Origin: Acidobacteriota bacterium
Lineage (GTDB): Bacteria; Acidobacteriota; Terriglobia; Acidoferrales; UBA7541
Assembly (NCBI GenBank): GCA_019239815.1
Contig: JAFAZL010000922.1
Location: 1-12,302, forward strand
Direction of reading: 5' to 3'
DNA length: 12,302 nucleotides
The position numbers were made by a program, and so were the translations under genes. Positions 1-10,564 of this stretch are shown piece after piece. Each line of letters begins with the position of its first letter. Position 1 is the first letter of the stretch. The notes below the pieces were generated by a model that worked only from the letters and a program-made list of their open reading frames with translations, did no database searches and was not told the DNA's origin.

Positions 1-1680
1 TACGACGCTGGCGCCGAGGGCTCATCAGAAGGGCAGGCCGAAACGGGTGGCTCGTTCACACCCGACGACACCGACTACAACACCTTCACCGCCGATCGAA
101 AATTGCTGGCGCTGCAGTCGATCATGCAGTCGCTCGGGAAAATGTCGCAGAAAAAATCCATCATCTATTTCAGCAACGGAATCACGCAGTCCGGCGTGGA
201 CAATCAATCCGCACTCCGCGCCACGACGGCTGCCGCAGTGAAAGCGAACGTTTCGCTTTACCCGCTCGATGTGCGCGGGTTGCAGGCGTTCCCTCCGGGT
301 GGGGAAGCGCAAAACGCCAGCTTGCACGGCCAGTCCGCCTATAACGGCAACGCGATCTTCAACGATCTCAATGGCAACGCAAACTCGCAGGAAACGCTGT
401 CGACGCTCGCCGACGACACCGGCGGCAAAGCGTTCTTCGACTCGAACGATTTCAGCGGCGTCTTTGCGCAAGTGCAGAAAGACACGTCCGCGTACTACGT
501 CCTCGGATTCACCAGTACGAATCCAGCGAAAGATGGCCGCTTCCGCCATCTGAAGGTCACGCTCAATCGCTCCGACGTGAAAGAAGTAAAACTCGAATAT
601 CGCTCGGGCTACTATGCCGGCCGCGACTTCCAGCATCTCAATGGCACCGATCGCGAACAGCAACTCGAAGACGAACTCGACGCACAGCTTCCACAAACCG
701 ACGTCGCGGTCTATGCCGGCGCGCACTATTTCCGCCAGGACGACTCGCACTACTACCTCGGTGTCTCGCTTGTGATTCCGGGCTCGCAGATTCCGTTCAC
801 GCAATCAAAAGACAAAGACAACGCGACGATCGACGTCATCGGCGAGGTTTTGGCGAATGGCAAATTGCCGGTCGGGCATCAGCGCGACACGGTGAAACTT
901 GCGCTCGACAGTGCGCAGCAAGTTCGCCGCAAAAACGTGCAGTACAACACGGGATTTGTCTTGGCCCCGGGCGAATATCATTTGAAATTTGTCGTCCGCG
1001 AAAATCAGTCGGGCCGCATGGGTTCATTCGAGACTGACGTCACGATTCCCGATTTGCGCAAAGCGCCACTGCGCATGAGTTCCGTCGTCCTCGCGAATCA
1101 GCGCGTGCCGGCGAATCCTGCTTCAACGAAAAAAGGACTGCATCCGCTGGTGCAAAATCAGCAGGAACTGGTGCCGAACATCACGCACGTTTTCACGCAG
1201 GATCAACATTTGTATCTGCAGTACGAGGTCTACGACGCAGCTCGCCAACGCAAAGGCGGAACGGTCGCCGCCCCCAGCAGCAGCACCGCACTCGATGCGT
1301 TGCTCGGAACTGATGCCGGCTCAAGCGCAAATGGAGGAGCCTCCGCGGCGCCGCAACCGAAGCCATCGAAAGACGCCGTACACGTTTTGACGAACATCGA
1401 GTTTCTGCAGGGCAACGCGAAAGTCTACGAATCGAAACAAATCGTCGCCAACGAACTCACGGCCCCCGACCGCAAAGCCGTCATCTTCCAGATCGACCTG
1501 CCGCTGCAATCGCTGAAGCCCGGCTTCTACACTTGCCAGGTCAACATCATCGACGACAACGCCGGCAACTTCGCCTTTCCCCGCTGGCCGATCCTCGTAA
1601 AAGAAGCCCAGCCGCCCGCTACGCCTCCGGCGGGAACTCCGTCAACGGCGCCCGCCGCATCATCCCCAAGCGGCCACTAG
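1..1680 (+). CDS. VWFA-related domain protein, 3' part (5' end outside window)
   Basis: The reading frame is open from base 1 to a TAG at 1678-1680 and gives 559 residues, so the start lies upstream of the window and any internal TTG near 103 is not the real start. Residues about 22-210 match the second half of the VWFA-related domain common in Acidobacteriota (TIGR03436 type): a KSIIYFSNG strand near 51-60, a YPLDVRGL strand near 87-94, an ETLSTLADDTGG segment near 131-142, and the closing YYVLGF and YRSGYY strands near 165-205. The N-terminal signal peptide and the DxSxS metal site expected of such proteins would lie outside the window. The C-terminal half looks like beta-rich extracellular domains and ends in an Ala/Pro/Ser-rich tail. 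These proteins are usually exported and their substrates are unknown. The gene converges on pcaC and shows no functional link to it. Confidence 0.9.
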   Translation, partial: YDAGAEGSSEGQAETGGSFTPDDTDYNTFTADRKLLALQSIMQSLGKMSQKKSIIYFSNGITQSGVDNQSALRATTAAAVKANVSLYPLDVRGLQAFPPGGEAQNASLHGQSAYNGNAIFNDLNGNANSQETLSTLADDTGGKAFFDSNDFSGVFAQVQKDTSAYYVLGFTSTNPAKDGRFRHLKVTLNRSDVKEVKLEYRSGYYAGRDFQHLNGTDREQQLEDELDAQLPQTDVAVYAGAHYFRQDDSHYYLGVSLVIPGSQIPFTQSKDKDNATIDVIGEVLANGKLPVGHQRDTVKLALDSAQQVRRKNVQYNTGFVLAPGEYHLKFVVRENQSGRMGSFETDVTIPDLRKAPLRMSSVVLANQRVPANPASTKKGLHPLVQNQQELVPNITHVFTQDQHLYLQYEVYDAARQRKGGTVAAPSSSTALDALLGTDAGSSANGGASAAPQPKPSKDAVHVLTNIEFLQGNAKVYESKQIVANELTAPDRKAVIFQIDLPLQSLKPGFYTCQVNIIDDNAGNFAFPRWPILVKEAQPPATPPAGTPSTAPAASSPSGH

Positions 1681-1686
1681 GTTTTT

Positions 1687-1710
1687 GTAGGGGCGGGGCT
1701 TGCTCCGCCC
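1687..1710 (+). repeat. REP-like palindrome, copy 1
   Basis: GTAG (1687-1690) is followed at once by a palindrome, GGGCGGGG-CTTG-CTCCGCCC (1691-1710). This forms an 8-pair stem with one G-T pair and a 4-nt loop. It is the first of three GTAG-headed palindromes in the window (the others start at 2954 and 5616). It fills the 62-bp gap between two convergent genes, so its RNA could also act as a weak bidirectional transcription barrier, although no T-tract follows on either strand. The arm sequence differs from copies 2 and 3 while pairing is kept. Confidence 0.7.
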
Positions 1711-1742
1711 GGCGTAATCACGACCTCGCTTGTATCCGCGTC

Positions 1743-2114
1743 CTATCCGCCCAACACTTCCTTCGCCGCATGAAATGCTGAGTTGGCCGCCGGCACCCCG
1801 CAATAAATCGCGCACTGCAACAACACTTCCTTGATCTCTTCCTTCGTCACTCCGTTATTTAACGCCGCGCGCACATGCATCCGAAATTCCTCGCCGCGAT
1901 TCAGTGCCACCATCAAGGCGAGCGTGACCATGCTGCGCGTCGGCCGGTCCAGTCCCGGCCGCGACCAGACTTCACCCCACGCATACCGCGTGATGAGTTC
2001 CTGAAACTCTTCGTTGAACGAATCCCGATTCGCCAGCGACCGATCGACATGCGCATCGCCCAACACTTCCCGGCGAACCTTCAACCCCTGCTCGTACCGC
2101 TTCTTTTCGTCCAT
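1743..2114 (-). CDS. pcaC: 4-carboxymuconolactone decarboxylase
   Basis: Decarboxylates gamma-carboxymuconolactone to 3-oxoadipate enol-lactone in the cytosol, a step of the protocatechuate branch of the beta-ketoadipate pathway. The 123-residue product has the family's usual length and its conserved blocks: YAWGEVWSRPGL near 44-55, a TRSMVTLALMVALNRGEE helix near 59-76, His80, and the hallmark CGVPAANSAFH near 105-115. I chose ATG at 2114 because GGAG (2121-2124 on the minus strand) sits 6 nt upstream; the in-frame TTG at 2126 lies at the edge of that ribosome site. It is the last gene of the pcaF-pcaB-pcaD-pcaC run and begins 21 bp after the pcaD stop. The stop is TAG at 1743-1745. Stand-alone PcaC is the clear reading; there is no fusion to PcaD as in PcaL proteins. 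Confidence 0.94.
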   Translation of the reverse strand: MDEKKRYEQGLKVRREVLGDAHVDRSLANRDSFNEEFQELITRYAWGEVWSRPGLDRPTRSMVTLALMVALNRGEEFRMHVRAALNNGVTKEEIKEVLLQCAIYCGVPAANSAFHAAKEVLGG

Positions 2115-2135
2115 CAGGATCTCCAACGCTCTGCG

Positions 2136-2912
2136 TTACGCTAAAAACTCAGCGACCGACGCCGAATATTTTTCCCGCTGTTCGATGTTCGATAAATGCG
2201 ACGCATTCAACTCGACAAACTTTGATCCCGCAATCCGGTCCGCCACAAACTTTGTATCCACCGGCGTCGTCGCCGGATCATGCGTCCCTGCAATGACGAG
2301 CGTCGGCACACGCACGCCGCCAACCTTCTCGCGAAAATCGAATGCCTTCACCGCTTCGCAGCTAGCGATATAACCCGCGTCATTGCTGCGCTCAAATACG
2401 TTGCGAATCTTCTCGATCTCTGCCGGCGCCTTCGCCTGAAACCCCGGCGTGAACCAGCGATCGATCACAACTTTCGACACCGACTTCACGCCGCCCTTCG
2501 TCACCGCATCAATGCGCGCATTCCATCCATCATTGTTCCCGATCTTCGCCGCCGTGTTGCTTAGGATGAGCTTCTTCAATCTTTCAGGCGCATTCGCCCC
2601 GAGCCACATCCCGGTCTGCCCGCCGATCGAGAGCCCGCAATAATTCACCTTGTCAAGTTTCAAATAATCGAGCAGCGCAACCGCATCGCGCCCCATCTGT
2701 TCAATCGTGTACGGCCCCGCAGGCGAAGACGATCCGCCGTGCCCCCGCTTGTCGTATCGCAACACACGAAATGTCTTTCCAAAATCCGCTGCCTGTCCAT
2801 CCCACATCGTCAGATCGGTCCCGAGCGGATGCGAAAAAACCAGCACCGGCCCCGACTCAAGCCCTGAAAACTCATACCGCATCCGCAATCCACTCAACTC
2901 GGCAAACGCCAT
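2136..2912 (-). CDS. pcaD: 3-oxoadipate enol-lactonase
   Basis: An alpha/beta hydrolase that opens 3-oxoadipate enol-lactone to 3-oxoadipate. Numbered from ATG 2912 (258 residues), the features are an oxyanion-region SHPLGTDLTMWD near 27-38, RYDKRGHGGS near 53-62, the nucleophile elbow GLSIGG with Ser95, an AGTHDP block carrying the acid Asp212, and the catalytic His239 in ASHLSNIEQ. SHPLG and the complete triad fit PcaD well. A TTG at 2924 is also in frame, but it directly abuts the GAGGAG ribosome site (2925-2930), whereas ATG 2912 lies 12 nt from it and begins the MAFAEL N-terminus typical of the family. The 80-bp spacer to pcaB contains REP-like copy 2. Because the family is large, operon position adds weight to the assignment. 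Confidence 0.92.
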   Translation of the reverse strand: MAFAELSGLRMRYEFSGLESGPVLVFSHPLGTDLTMWDGQAADFGKTFRVLRYDKRGHGGSSSPAGPYTIEQMGRDAVALLDYLKLDKVNYCGLSIGGQTGMWLGANAPERLKKLILSNTAAKIGNNDGWNARIDAVTKGGVKSVSKVVIDRWFTPGFQAKAPAEIEKIRNVFERSNDAGYIASCEAVKAFDFREKVGGVRVPTLVIAGTHDPATTPVDTKFVADRIAGSKFVELNASHLSNIEQREKYSASVAEFLA

Positions 2913-2953
2913 AGCGATCGTCAACTCCTCGGTACAAACTCAGGCACGCATGT

Positions 2954-2990
2954 GTAGGAGCGCAGCACGCTGCGCCTCATGTCTGCGCAA
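2954..2990 (+). repeat. REP-like palindrome, copy 2, inside the pca operon
   Basis: GTAG at 2954-2957 is followed by an imperfect palindrome at 2958-2978. The arms are GAG plus GCGCAGC against GCTGCGC plus CTC, separated by AC, with a single unpaired C at 2976. Similarity to copy 3 continues past the palindrome through ATGTCTGCGC (copy 3: ATGTCCGCAC), so the full unit is about 37 bp. It lies in the pcaB-pcaD spacer and would be transcribed as a stem-loop in the pca mRNA. Confidence 0.75.
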
Positions 2991-2992
2991 TA

Positions 2993-4351
2993 TCAACCGT
3001 GAGCCTCGCTCGCGGCTGTCCTGCTCGCTGCAGCAACGCGATCGACAAACTCCTCGGCCTGTCCAAGGTATCGCTTCGCGTCGAACATCGCGTCGATCGC
3101 ATCGGCCGGCAAGTGCTGCAACGCATCTTGGTTCTCACGCAAAATCTCACGCAGGTGCCGGTTTTCCCGGCGAGCGCGATCGCAAGCTCCCTCCACCAAT
3201 TCATGAGCCGCATGCTTGCCGAGATCTTGCGCCAGTGCCATCGTCGCTGCCTCTGCAAAAATCAGTCCGCGCGTTAGTTCGAGATTGTGAAGCATTCGCT
3301 CGGCGTCGACATCCAATCGCGGAGCAATTTCTGCCACCGTGCGAACCGCGCCGCCCGCGAGCGATACGATGTCAGGAAGTGTCTCCCACTCCGCATGCCA
3401 TCCGCCAAGTCCGCGTTCGTGTTCCTGCGGCATTGCTGCCAGCATCGTGCTCACAAGCCCAGGTACGCGAATCGCTCCGGAAATCACTGCTGCGCACGCG
3501 ACGGGATTCCGTTTGTGCGGCATCGTCGACGACCCGCCGCGACCCGGCTCAGTCGGTTCGAACACTTCTGCGACCTCCGTCTGCGACAACAACGAAATGT
3601 CCGTTGCGATTTTTCCGAGCGTGCCAACGAGCAGTCCAAGCGTGGTGGCAATCTCGGCGACCCGATCACGGTGCGAATGCCACGGAATTTCCGCCACCGG
3701 CAGCTTCAGTTCTTCGGCGAGATGTTTTGCGACTTCGTCAGCCTTTTCATTCAGCGCCGCAAGCGTTCCGACAGCGCCACCGAACTGCAGCACAAGACAT
3801 CGCGCCTGCGTTTCATGCAGACGCTCACGATGACGATCGATCGCGTCCAGCCACCCTGCGACCTTTGCGCCGAATGTGGTCGGCAAAGCCTGCTGCATCC
3901 ACGTGCGTCCAACCATGACAGTCGATCGATGTTTGGTCGCTAGTTCGGCGAGTCCCTTCGCAAGATGGTCGAGGTCGACCGCAACATGCGCCAACGCGCC
4001 GCGAAGTTGGAGAACGAGCCCAGTGTCAATGACGTCCTGGCTGGTCGCGCCCCAGTGCACATAGCGCGCGGCCTCCGCGTTATTTTTTGCAACGAGCGCG
4101 GTCAGCGCCTTGACGACTGGAATCGCGATATTGCCGGAGGACTTCGCAGCGCGAGACAATGCGTCGATATCGAACAGTGGCGCTTTGCATTGTTGCGAAA
4201 TCGCATCAACTGCGGCGGGCGGAATAAGTCCGGCGTGCGATTCTGCCTTCGCCAGAGCCGACTCGAAGCTCAGCATGCCCTGCAGGCATGTCCGCTCCGA
4301 AAGCCACCGTTCAATTTCTTCGCTGCGAAACAATCCGTCTAGAAGTTTCAC
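2993..4351 (-). CDS. pcaB: 3-carboxy-cis,cis-muconate cycloisomerase
   Basis: Converts 3-carboxy-cis,cis-muconate, the product of protocatechuate 3,4-cleavage, to 4-carboxymuconolactone. The 452-residue product belongs to the fumarase/argininosuccinate-lyase superfamily. It shows HWGATSQDVIDT at 99-110, a GRTWMQQA block near 148-155, and the superfamily signature GGSSTMPHKRNP at 272-283, whose flexible loop carries the catalytic serine. Length and these motifs match bacterial PcaB rather than adenylosuccinate lyase, which shares the fold but would not be expected between pcaF and pcaD. The start is GTG at 4351, directly after the pcaF TGA (4352-4354) with no gap, which points to translational coupling; GAGAG lies about 7 nt upstream inside pcaF. 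The stop is TGA at 2993-2995. Confidence 0.93.
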   Translation of the reverse strand: MKLLDGLFRSEEIERWLSERTCLQGMLSFESALAKAESHAGLIPPAAVDAISQQCKAPLFDIDALSRAAKSSGNIAIPVVKALTALVAKNNAEAARYVHWGATSQDVIDTGLVLQLRGALAHVAVDLDHLAKGLAELATKHRSTVMVGRTWMQQALPTTFGAKVAGWLDAIDRHRERLHETQARCLVLQFGGAVGTLAALNEKADEVAKHLAEELKLPVAEIPWHSHRDRVAEIATTLGLLVGTLGKIATDISLLSQTEVAEVFEPTEPGRGGSSTMPHKRNPVACAAVISGAIRVPGLVSTMLAAMPQEHERGLGGWHAEWETLPDIVSLAGGAVRTVAEIAPRLDVDAERMLHNLELTRGLIFAEAATMALAQDLGKHAAHELVEGACDRARRENRHLREILRENQDALQHLPADAIDAMFDAKRYLGQAEEFVDRVAAASRTAASEAHG

Positions 4352-5557
<1,206 letters not shown>

Positions 5558-5586
5558 TGTCGATTCGCGTTTCCCGGCGACGGCCT

Positions 5587-8291
<2,705 letters not shown>

Positions 8292-8295
<4 letters not shown>

Positions 8296-9089
8296 TCTTG
8301 CACCTCATCGATCGCGGATTGCAGGGCACCGGCGGCGTTGGGTGTGTCTGATTTGAGTTTGCCGTCGCCGAGCGTGACGATGCGCGACGCGAACTGTTCG
8401 GCGAGTGGGCGCTCGTGCGTGACCATGATGATGGTCATGCCGAGGCTCGATTGAATTTCGCGAAGGAGCAGGAGGATTTGCTCGCCATTGACGCTGTCGA
8501 GGTTGCCGGTGGGCTCGTCTGCGAAAAGGATCGAGGGGCGATTGACGAGCGCGCGGGCAATGGCGCCGCGTTGTTGTTCGCCGCCGGAAAGTTCGGGCGG
8601 GCGGTGGCGGCTGCGCGCGGCGAGACGGACATGCTCGAGTGCGGATTGGACGCGAGAGGTGCGCTCGGCGCGGTCGACTTCGGCGAGGCGGAGCGGAAGC
8701 TCGACGTTTTCCGCGAGGGTCATGCGCGGGAGGAGATTGAAGGATTGGAAGACCATGCCGACGGTATCGCGGCGGTAGCGGGCGAGTTCGACGGGATCGA
8801 TGGCGGCGAGGTTGCGTCCGCGGACGTGGATAGCGCCGGAGGTGGGGCGGTCGAGCCCAGCCAAGAGATTGAGAAGGGTGGACTTGCCGGAGCCGGAACT
8901 GCCGAGGAGTGCGACGAATTCGCCTTGGCGGATTTCGAGGGAGATGTCGTTGACGGCGGGGATGGTGGAGTCGCCGAGGTGGTAGTGGCGGGAGACGTTT
9001 TGGGCTTGGATGAGGGGTGGCGTGGTTTCGGTCACGGTTGTGGGTTGGCCTGAGGTCGGCACTTCGATGGTAATACGAGCGGAGTGCAA
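8292..9089 (-). CDS. ABC transporter ATP-binding protein (MacB/LolD type)
   Basis: ATPase partner of the downstream permease, with a cytosolic nucleotide-binding domain. Numbered from TTG 9089 (265 residues), it has Walker A GSSGSGKST at 63-71, Q-loop Gln115 in FQSFNLLP, signature LSGGEQQR at 167-174, Walker B ILFADEP at 187-193 with Glu192, and H-loop His225 in VTHE. The SGSGKSTLLNLLAGLD and ADEPTGNLD blocks place it in the LolD/MacB/FtsE group. The start is uncertain: no strong ribosome site precedes TTG 9089, and GTG codons at residues 10 and 19 are possible alternatives that leave the domain intact. The gene ends in an ATGA overlap with the permease, so the two are co-translated. It is divergent from the exported NIF3-like gene across about 394 bp. 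Confidence 0.93.
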
Positions 9090-9143
9090 GAGAAATTTCC
9101 GTCTCGTGACGGCAAGATTTCACCCGTTTCAGTCACAACCGTA

Positions 9144-9172
9144 TTGACAAACAGGTAATCTTGTGCTAAGGT
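9144..9172 (+). promoter_or_regulatory. Strong sigma70-type promoter for the NIF3-like gene leader
   Basis: A perfect -35 TTGACA (9144-9149) is followed after 17 nt by TAAGGT (9167-9172), preceded by TG one base upstream (extended -10, 9164-9165). The -10 hexamer itself matches consensus at only 3 of 6 positions, but -35, spacing and TG are ideal. Transcription would start near 9179, about 305 nt ahead of the next well-supported start codon at 9484. The orientation fits only the + strand gene. Confidence 0.6.
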
Positions 9173-9320
9173 TATAAATGAAACTAGATCCCAAATTCGA
9201 ACGATCCTCGCGTTACGCACTCCCGTATCCCCAATCATTTCAACTTGTTGCACACTCTTTATTTTGCCTGTCCCGTAGCCTGTTGATTACACGCGACTTT
9301 TTCACTCCTTTAAAAACATG

Positions 9321-9334
9321 GGGGGTATGCCCCC
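9321..9334. other. Short GC hairpin in the leader
   Basis: GGGGG (9321-9325) pairs with CCCCC (9330-9334) around TATG. On the + strand it is followed by GAAAAG, so it is not an intrinsic terminator for the NIF3-like transcript. On the minus strand it is followed by CATGTTTTT, which could weakly terminate minus-strand transcription, but no minus-strand gene lies upstream of it. Confidence 0.4.
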
Positions 9335-9469
9335 GAAAAGCGAAACCCAGGCGAAAACGGCTCACAACCGGTCTCGAAAACCGCGTCATACGGTCCTCAC
9401 ATTCCGTCCAGTGATAGAGTACGGAGCCCTTGGCACTCCAACAGAAGCGGCAAGCATCACCGCGCACCT

Positions 9470-9475
9470 AAGGAG
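9470..9475 (+). promoter_or_regulatory. Ribosome binding site of the NIF3-like gene
   Basis: AAGGAG stands 8 nt ahead of ATG 9484. It fixes the start of the exported NIF3-like protein and argues against upstream out-of-frame ATGs at 9178 and 9318 as the main product. Confidence 0.85.
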
Positions 9476-9483
9476 ACCTGACA

Positions 9484-10383
9484 ATGCAACGAACTGTCAT
9501 GCTTGCGATCGGAATAGCAATGCTATGTGGGCTGGCCTCGGCGCAAGAGGCCACAAAGACCTCCTCGTCACAGGTAGTTGGGAAACAGGTGACGGCGGAG
9601 GAGGTGGTGGATGCGATTAAGGGGCACGTGGGGGTGGAGTGGCGGGAGAAGACGGTGGATACGTTTAAGACTGGCGATCCCAATACGGTGGTGACGGGGG
9701 TGGCGGTGACGATGATGGCGACGCTGGATGTGTTGCAGAGGGCGGTGGCGAACGGCGACAACATGGTGATTACGCATGAGCCGATTTTTTTCAATCACAT
9801 GTTGGAGCAGCCGGAGGGGATGGATGCGTCGGATGCGGTGTGGACGGCGAAGAGGGAATTCATTGAGAAGAATCACCTGGTGATCTGGAAATTTCACGAT
9901 CACTGGCATATGCGGAAGCCGGATGGGATTCAGGAAGGGACGGTGAAGAAGCTGGGTTGGGAGAAGTATTGGAATAAGGATGATCAGGGAGTGTTGGTGA
10001 TTCCGGAGGTGACGCTGGCGGAGTTAGCGGCGTATGTGGCGAAGCGATTGGGTGCGCCAGCGGTGCGGGTGTTGGGCGATCCGAAGATGAAGGTAACGAA
10101 GATTGGGTTGAATCCAGGGTATACGGGATTTACAAGGGAGACGAAGGCGCTCGAGCGGGATGATGTGGAGGTTTTACTGGCGGGGGAGTCGAGGGAGTGG
10201 GAGACGTTTGAATATGTAGCGGACGCGGTGACGGAAGGGAAGAAAAAGGCGTTGATTGACATTGGACATATTCCATCGGAGCAGGCGGGGATGGCGTGGT
10301 GCGCGGAGTGGATGAGGGGGTTTTTGCCGGGGGTGAAGATTGATTTCGTTCCGGCGAAGGCGGCGATTTGGACGGTGAAGTAG
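9484..10383 (+). CDS. Exported NIF3-like dinuclear metal protein
   Basis: The 299-residue product begins with a Sec-type signal peptide (hydrophobic core about 5-17, likely cleavage after ASA at 20), so it should act outside the cytoplasm. The mature part resembles the NIF3/YbgI family, which binds two metal ions. Residues 71-103 (TGVAVTMMATLDVLQRAV, then VITHEPIFF) follow the family's first domain with ligand-like His98, and GHIPSEQ at 261-267 resembles the C-terminal GHxxxE ligand motif. The usual HHP reads HEP here, and a histidine cluster FHDHWH (137-142) takes the central position, as in a subgroup I believe occurs in Acidobacteriota and Bacteroidota. The enzymatic role is unknown. An AAGGAG site 8 nt upstream fixes the start. 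It lies between a divergent ABC exporter pair and a DUF4239 gene. Codons are unusually rich in G. Confidence 0.87.
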   Translation: MQRTVMLAIGIAMLCGLASAQEATKTSSSQVVGKQVTAEEVVDAIKGHVGVEWREKTVDTFKTGDPNTVVTGVAVTMMATLDVLQRAVANGDNMVITHEPIFFNHMLEQPEGMDASDAVWTAKREFIEKNHLVIWKFHDHWHMRKPDGIQEGTVKKLGWEKYWNKDDQGVLVIPEVTLAELAAYVAKRLGAPAVRVLGDPKMKVTKIGLNPGYTGFTRETKALERDDVEVLLAGESREWETFEYVADAVTEGKKKALIDIGHIPSEQAGMAWCAEWMRGFLPGVKIDFVPAKAAIWTVK

Positions 10384-10384
10384 C

Positions 10385-10412
10385 GGAAATTGGAAAAGGG
10401 AAAATGGAAATT
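10385..10412 (+). repeat. Four imperfect 7-bp tandem units
   Basis: Directly after the stop of the NIF3-like gene come GGAAATT, GGAAAAG, GGAAAAT and GGAAATT in perfect 7-bp register. The first and last units are identical. The array is AT-richer than its surroundings and purine-rich. Replication slippage is the simplest origin. Confidence 0.7.
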
Positions 10413-10508
10413 CGAGAGGGCGAACGTGGCTGCTCGTGGAGAGGCGTTCAGTCGCATCAAAAAGCGGATTCATCGCGCAAAAGGCCCGCGACAGCGCTGA
10501 GTACCCCG

Positions 10509-10520
10509 TTTCGCTCGAAA
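10509..10520. repeat. TTTCG-CT-CGAAA inverted repeat
   Basis: TTTCGCTCGAAA forms a 5-bp inverted repeat around CT, followed by TGACA. It resembles short intergenic elements that I recall from other bacterial genomes, but there is only one copy in this window, so its status as a dispersed repeat is unproven. Confidence 0.3.
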
Positions 10521-10564
10521 TGACAAGTCGCTCAATTTTGTTCTGAAATGGAGGGTGGGAGCGG

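Larger units (their letters stand above)
9179..9483 (+). other. Long untranslated leader of the NIF3-like gene
   Basis: About 300 nt without a convincing gene lie between the promoter and the ATG at 9484. Visible structure includes a GGGGG/CCCCC hairpin with TATG loop (9321-9334) and a small bulged hairpin near 9422-9439 (GGAGCC with GG and CTCC). The segment is AT-richer at 9140-9315 than the genes on both sides. I do not recognise a known riboswitch or leader family in it. The minus-strand ABC operon must also have its promoter near the left edge of this gap, but I could not pick one out. Confidence 0.4.
10384..10564 (+). other. Intergenic region between the NIF3-like and DUF4239 genes
   Basis: These 181 bp contain the 7-bp tandem units at the left, a TTTCG-CT-CGAAA inverted repeat (10509-10520), and at the right edge the ribosome site GGAGG (10550-10554), 10 nt ahead of ATG 10565. 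I see no clear promoter or terminator, so whether DUF4239 is co-transcribed with the NIF3-like gene remains open. Confidence 0.5.

Noticed and set aside
25..804. Long open frame on the minus strand opposite the VWA gene
   Set aside because: It is the antisense of a well-supported domain in GC-rich DNA; its translation is rich in Arg/Val/Glu, with no family pattern.
1687..1710. Copy 1 palindrome as a plain intrinsic terminator
   Set aside because: No T-tract follows the stem on either strand, and the same GTAG-plus-palindrome form recurs at sites that are not gene ends, so a REP-like repeat is the better reading.
2707..3918. Open + strand frame of about 400 codons opposite pcaD and pcaB
   Set aside because: Arg/Ser/Pro-rich translation with no recognisable domain; the opposite strand encodes complete PcaD and PcaB with all motifs.
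8305..9123. Second minus-strand frame overlapping the ABC ATPase
   Set aside because: Arg/Pro-rich frame-shifted shadow; the ATPase frame has every expected motif.
9194..9204. TTCGAAC, resembling a tRNA T-loop
   Set aside because: The flanking bases do not form a T-stem, and no acceptor or anticodon arm can be drawn on either strand.
9178..9414. 78-codon frame starting with ATG just after the promoter
   Set aside because: The ATG would fall at the transcription start with no ribosome site, the composition is not protein-like, and no family is recognisable. A leaderless small protein cannot be fully excluded.
9318..9620. 100-codon + strand frame overlapping the start of the NIF3-like gene
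   Set aside because: Its 3' half is the shifted frame of the signal peptide region and ends in a Gly run; no ribosome site precedes it.
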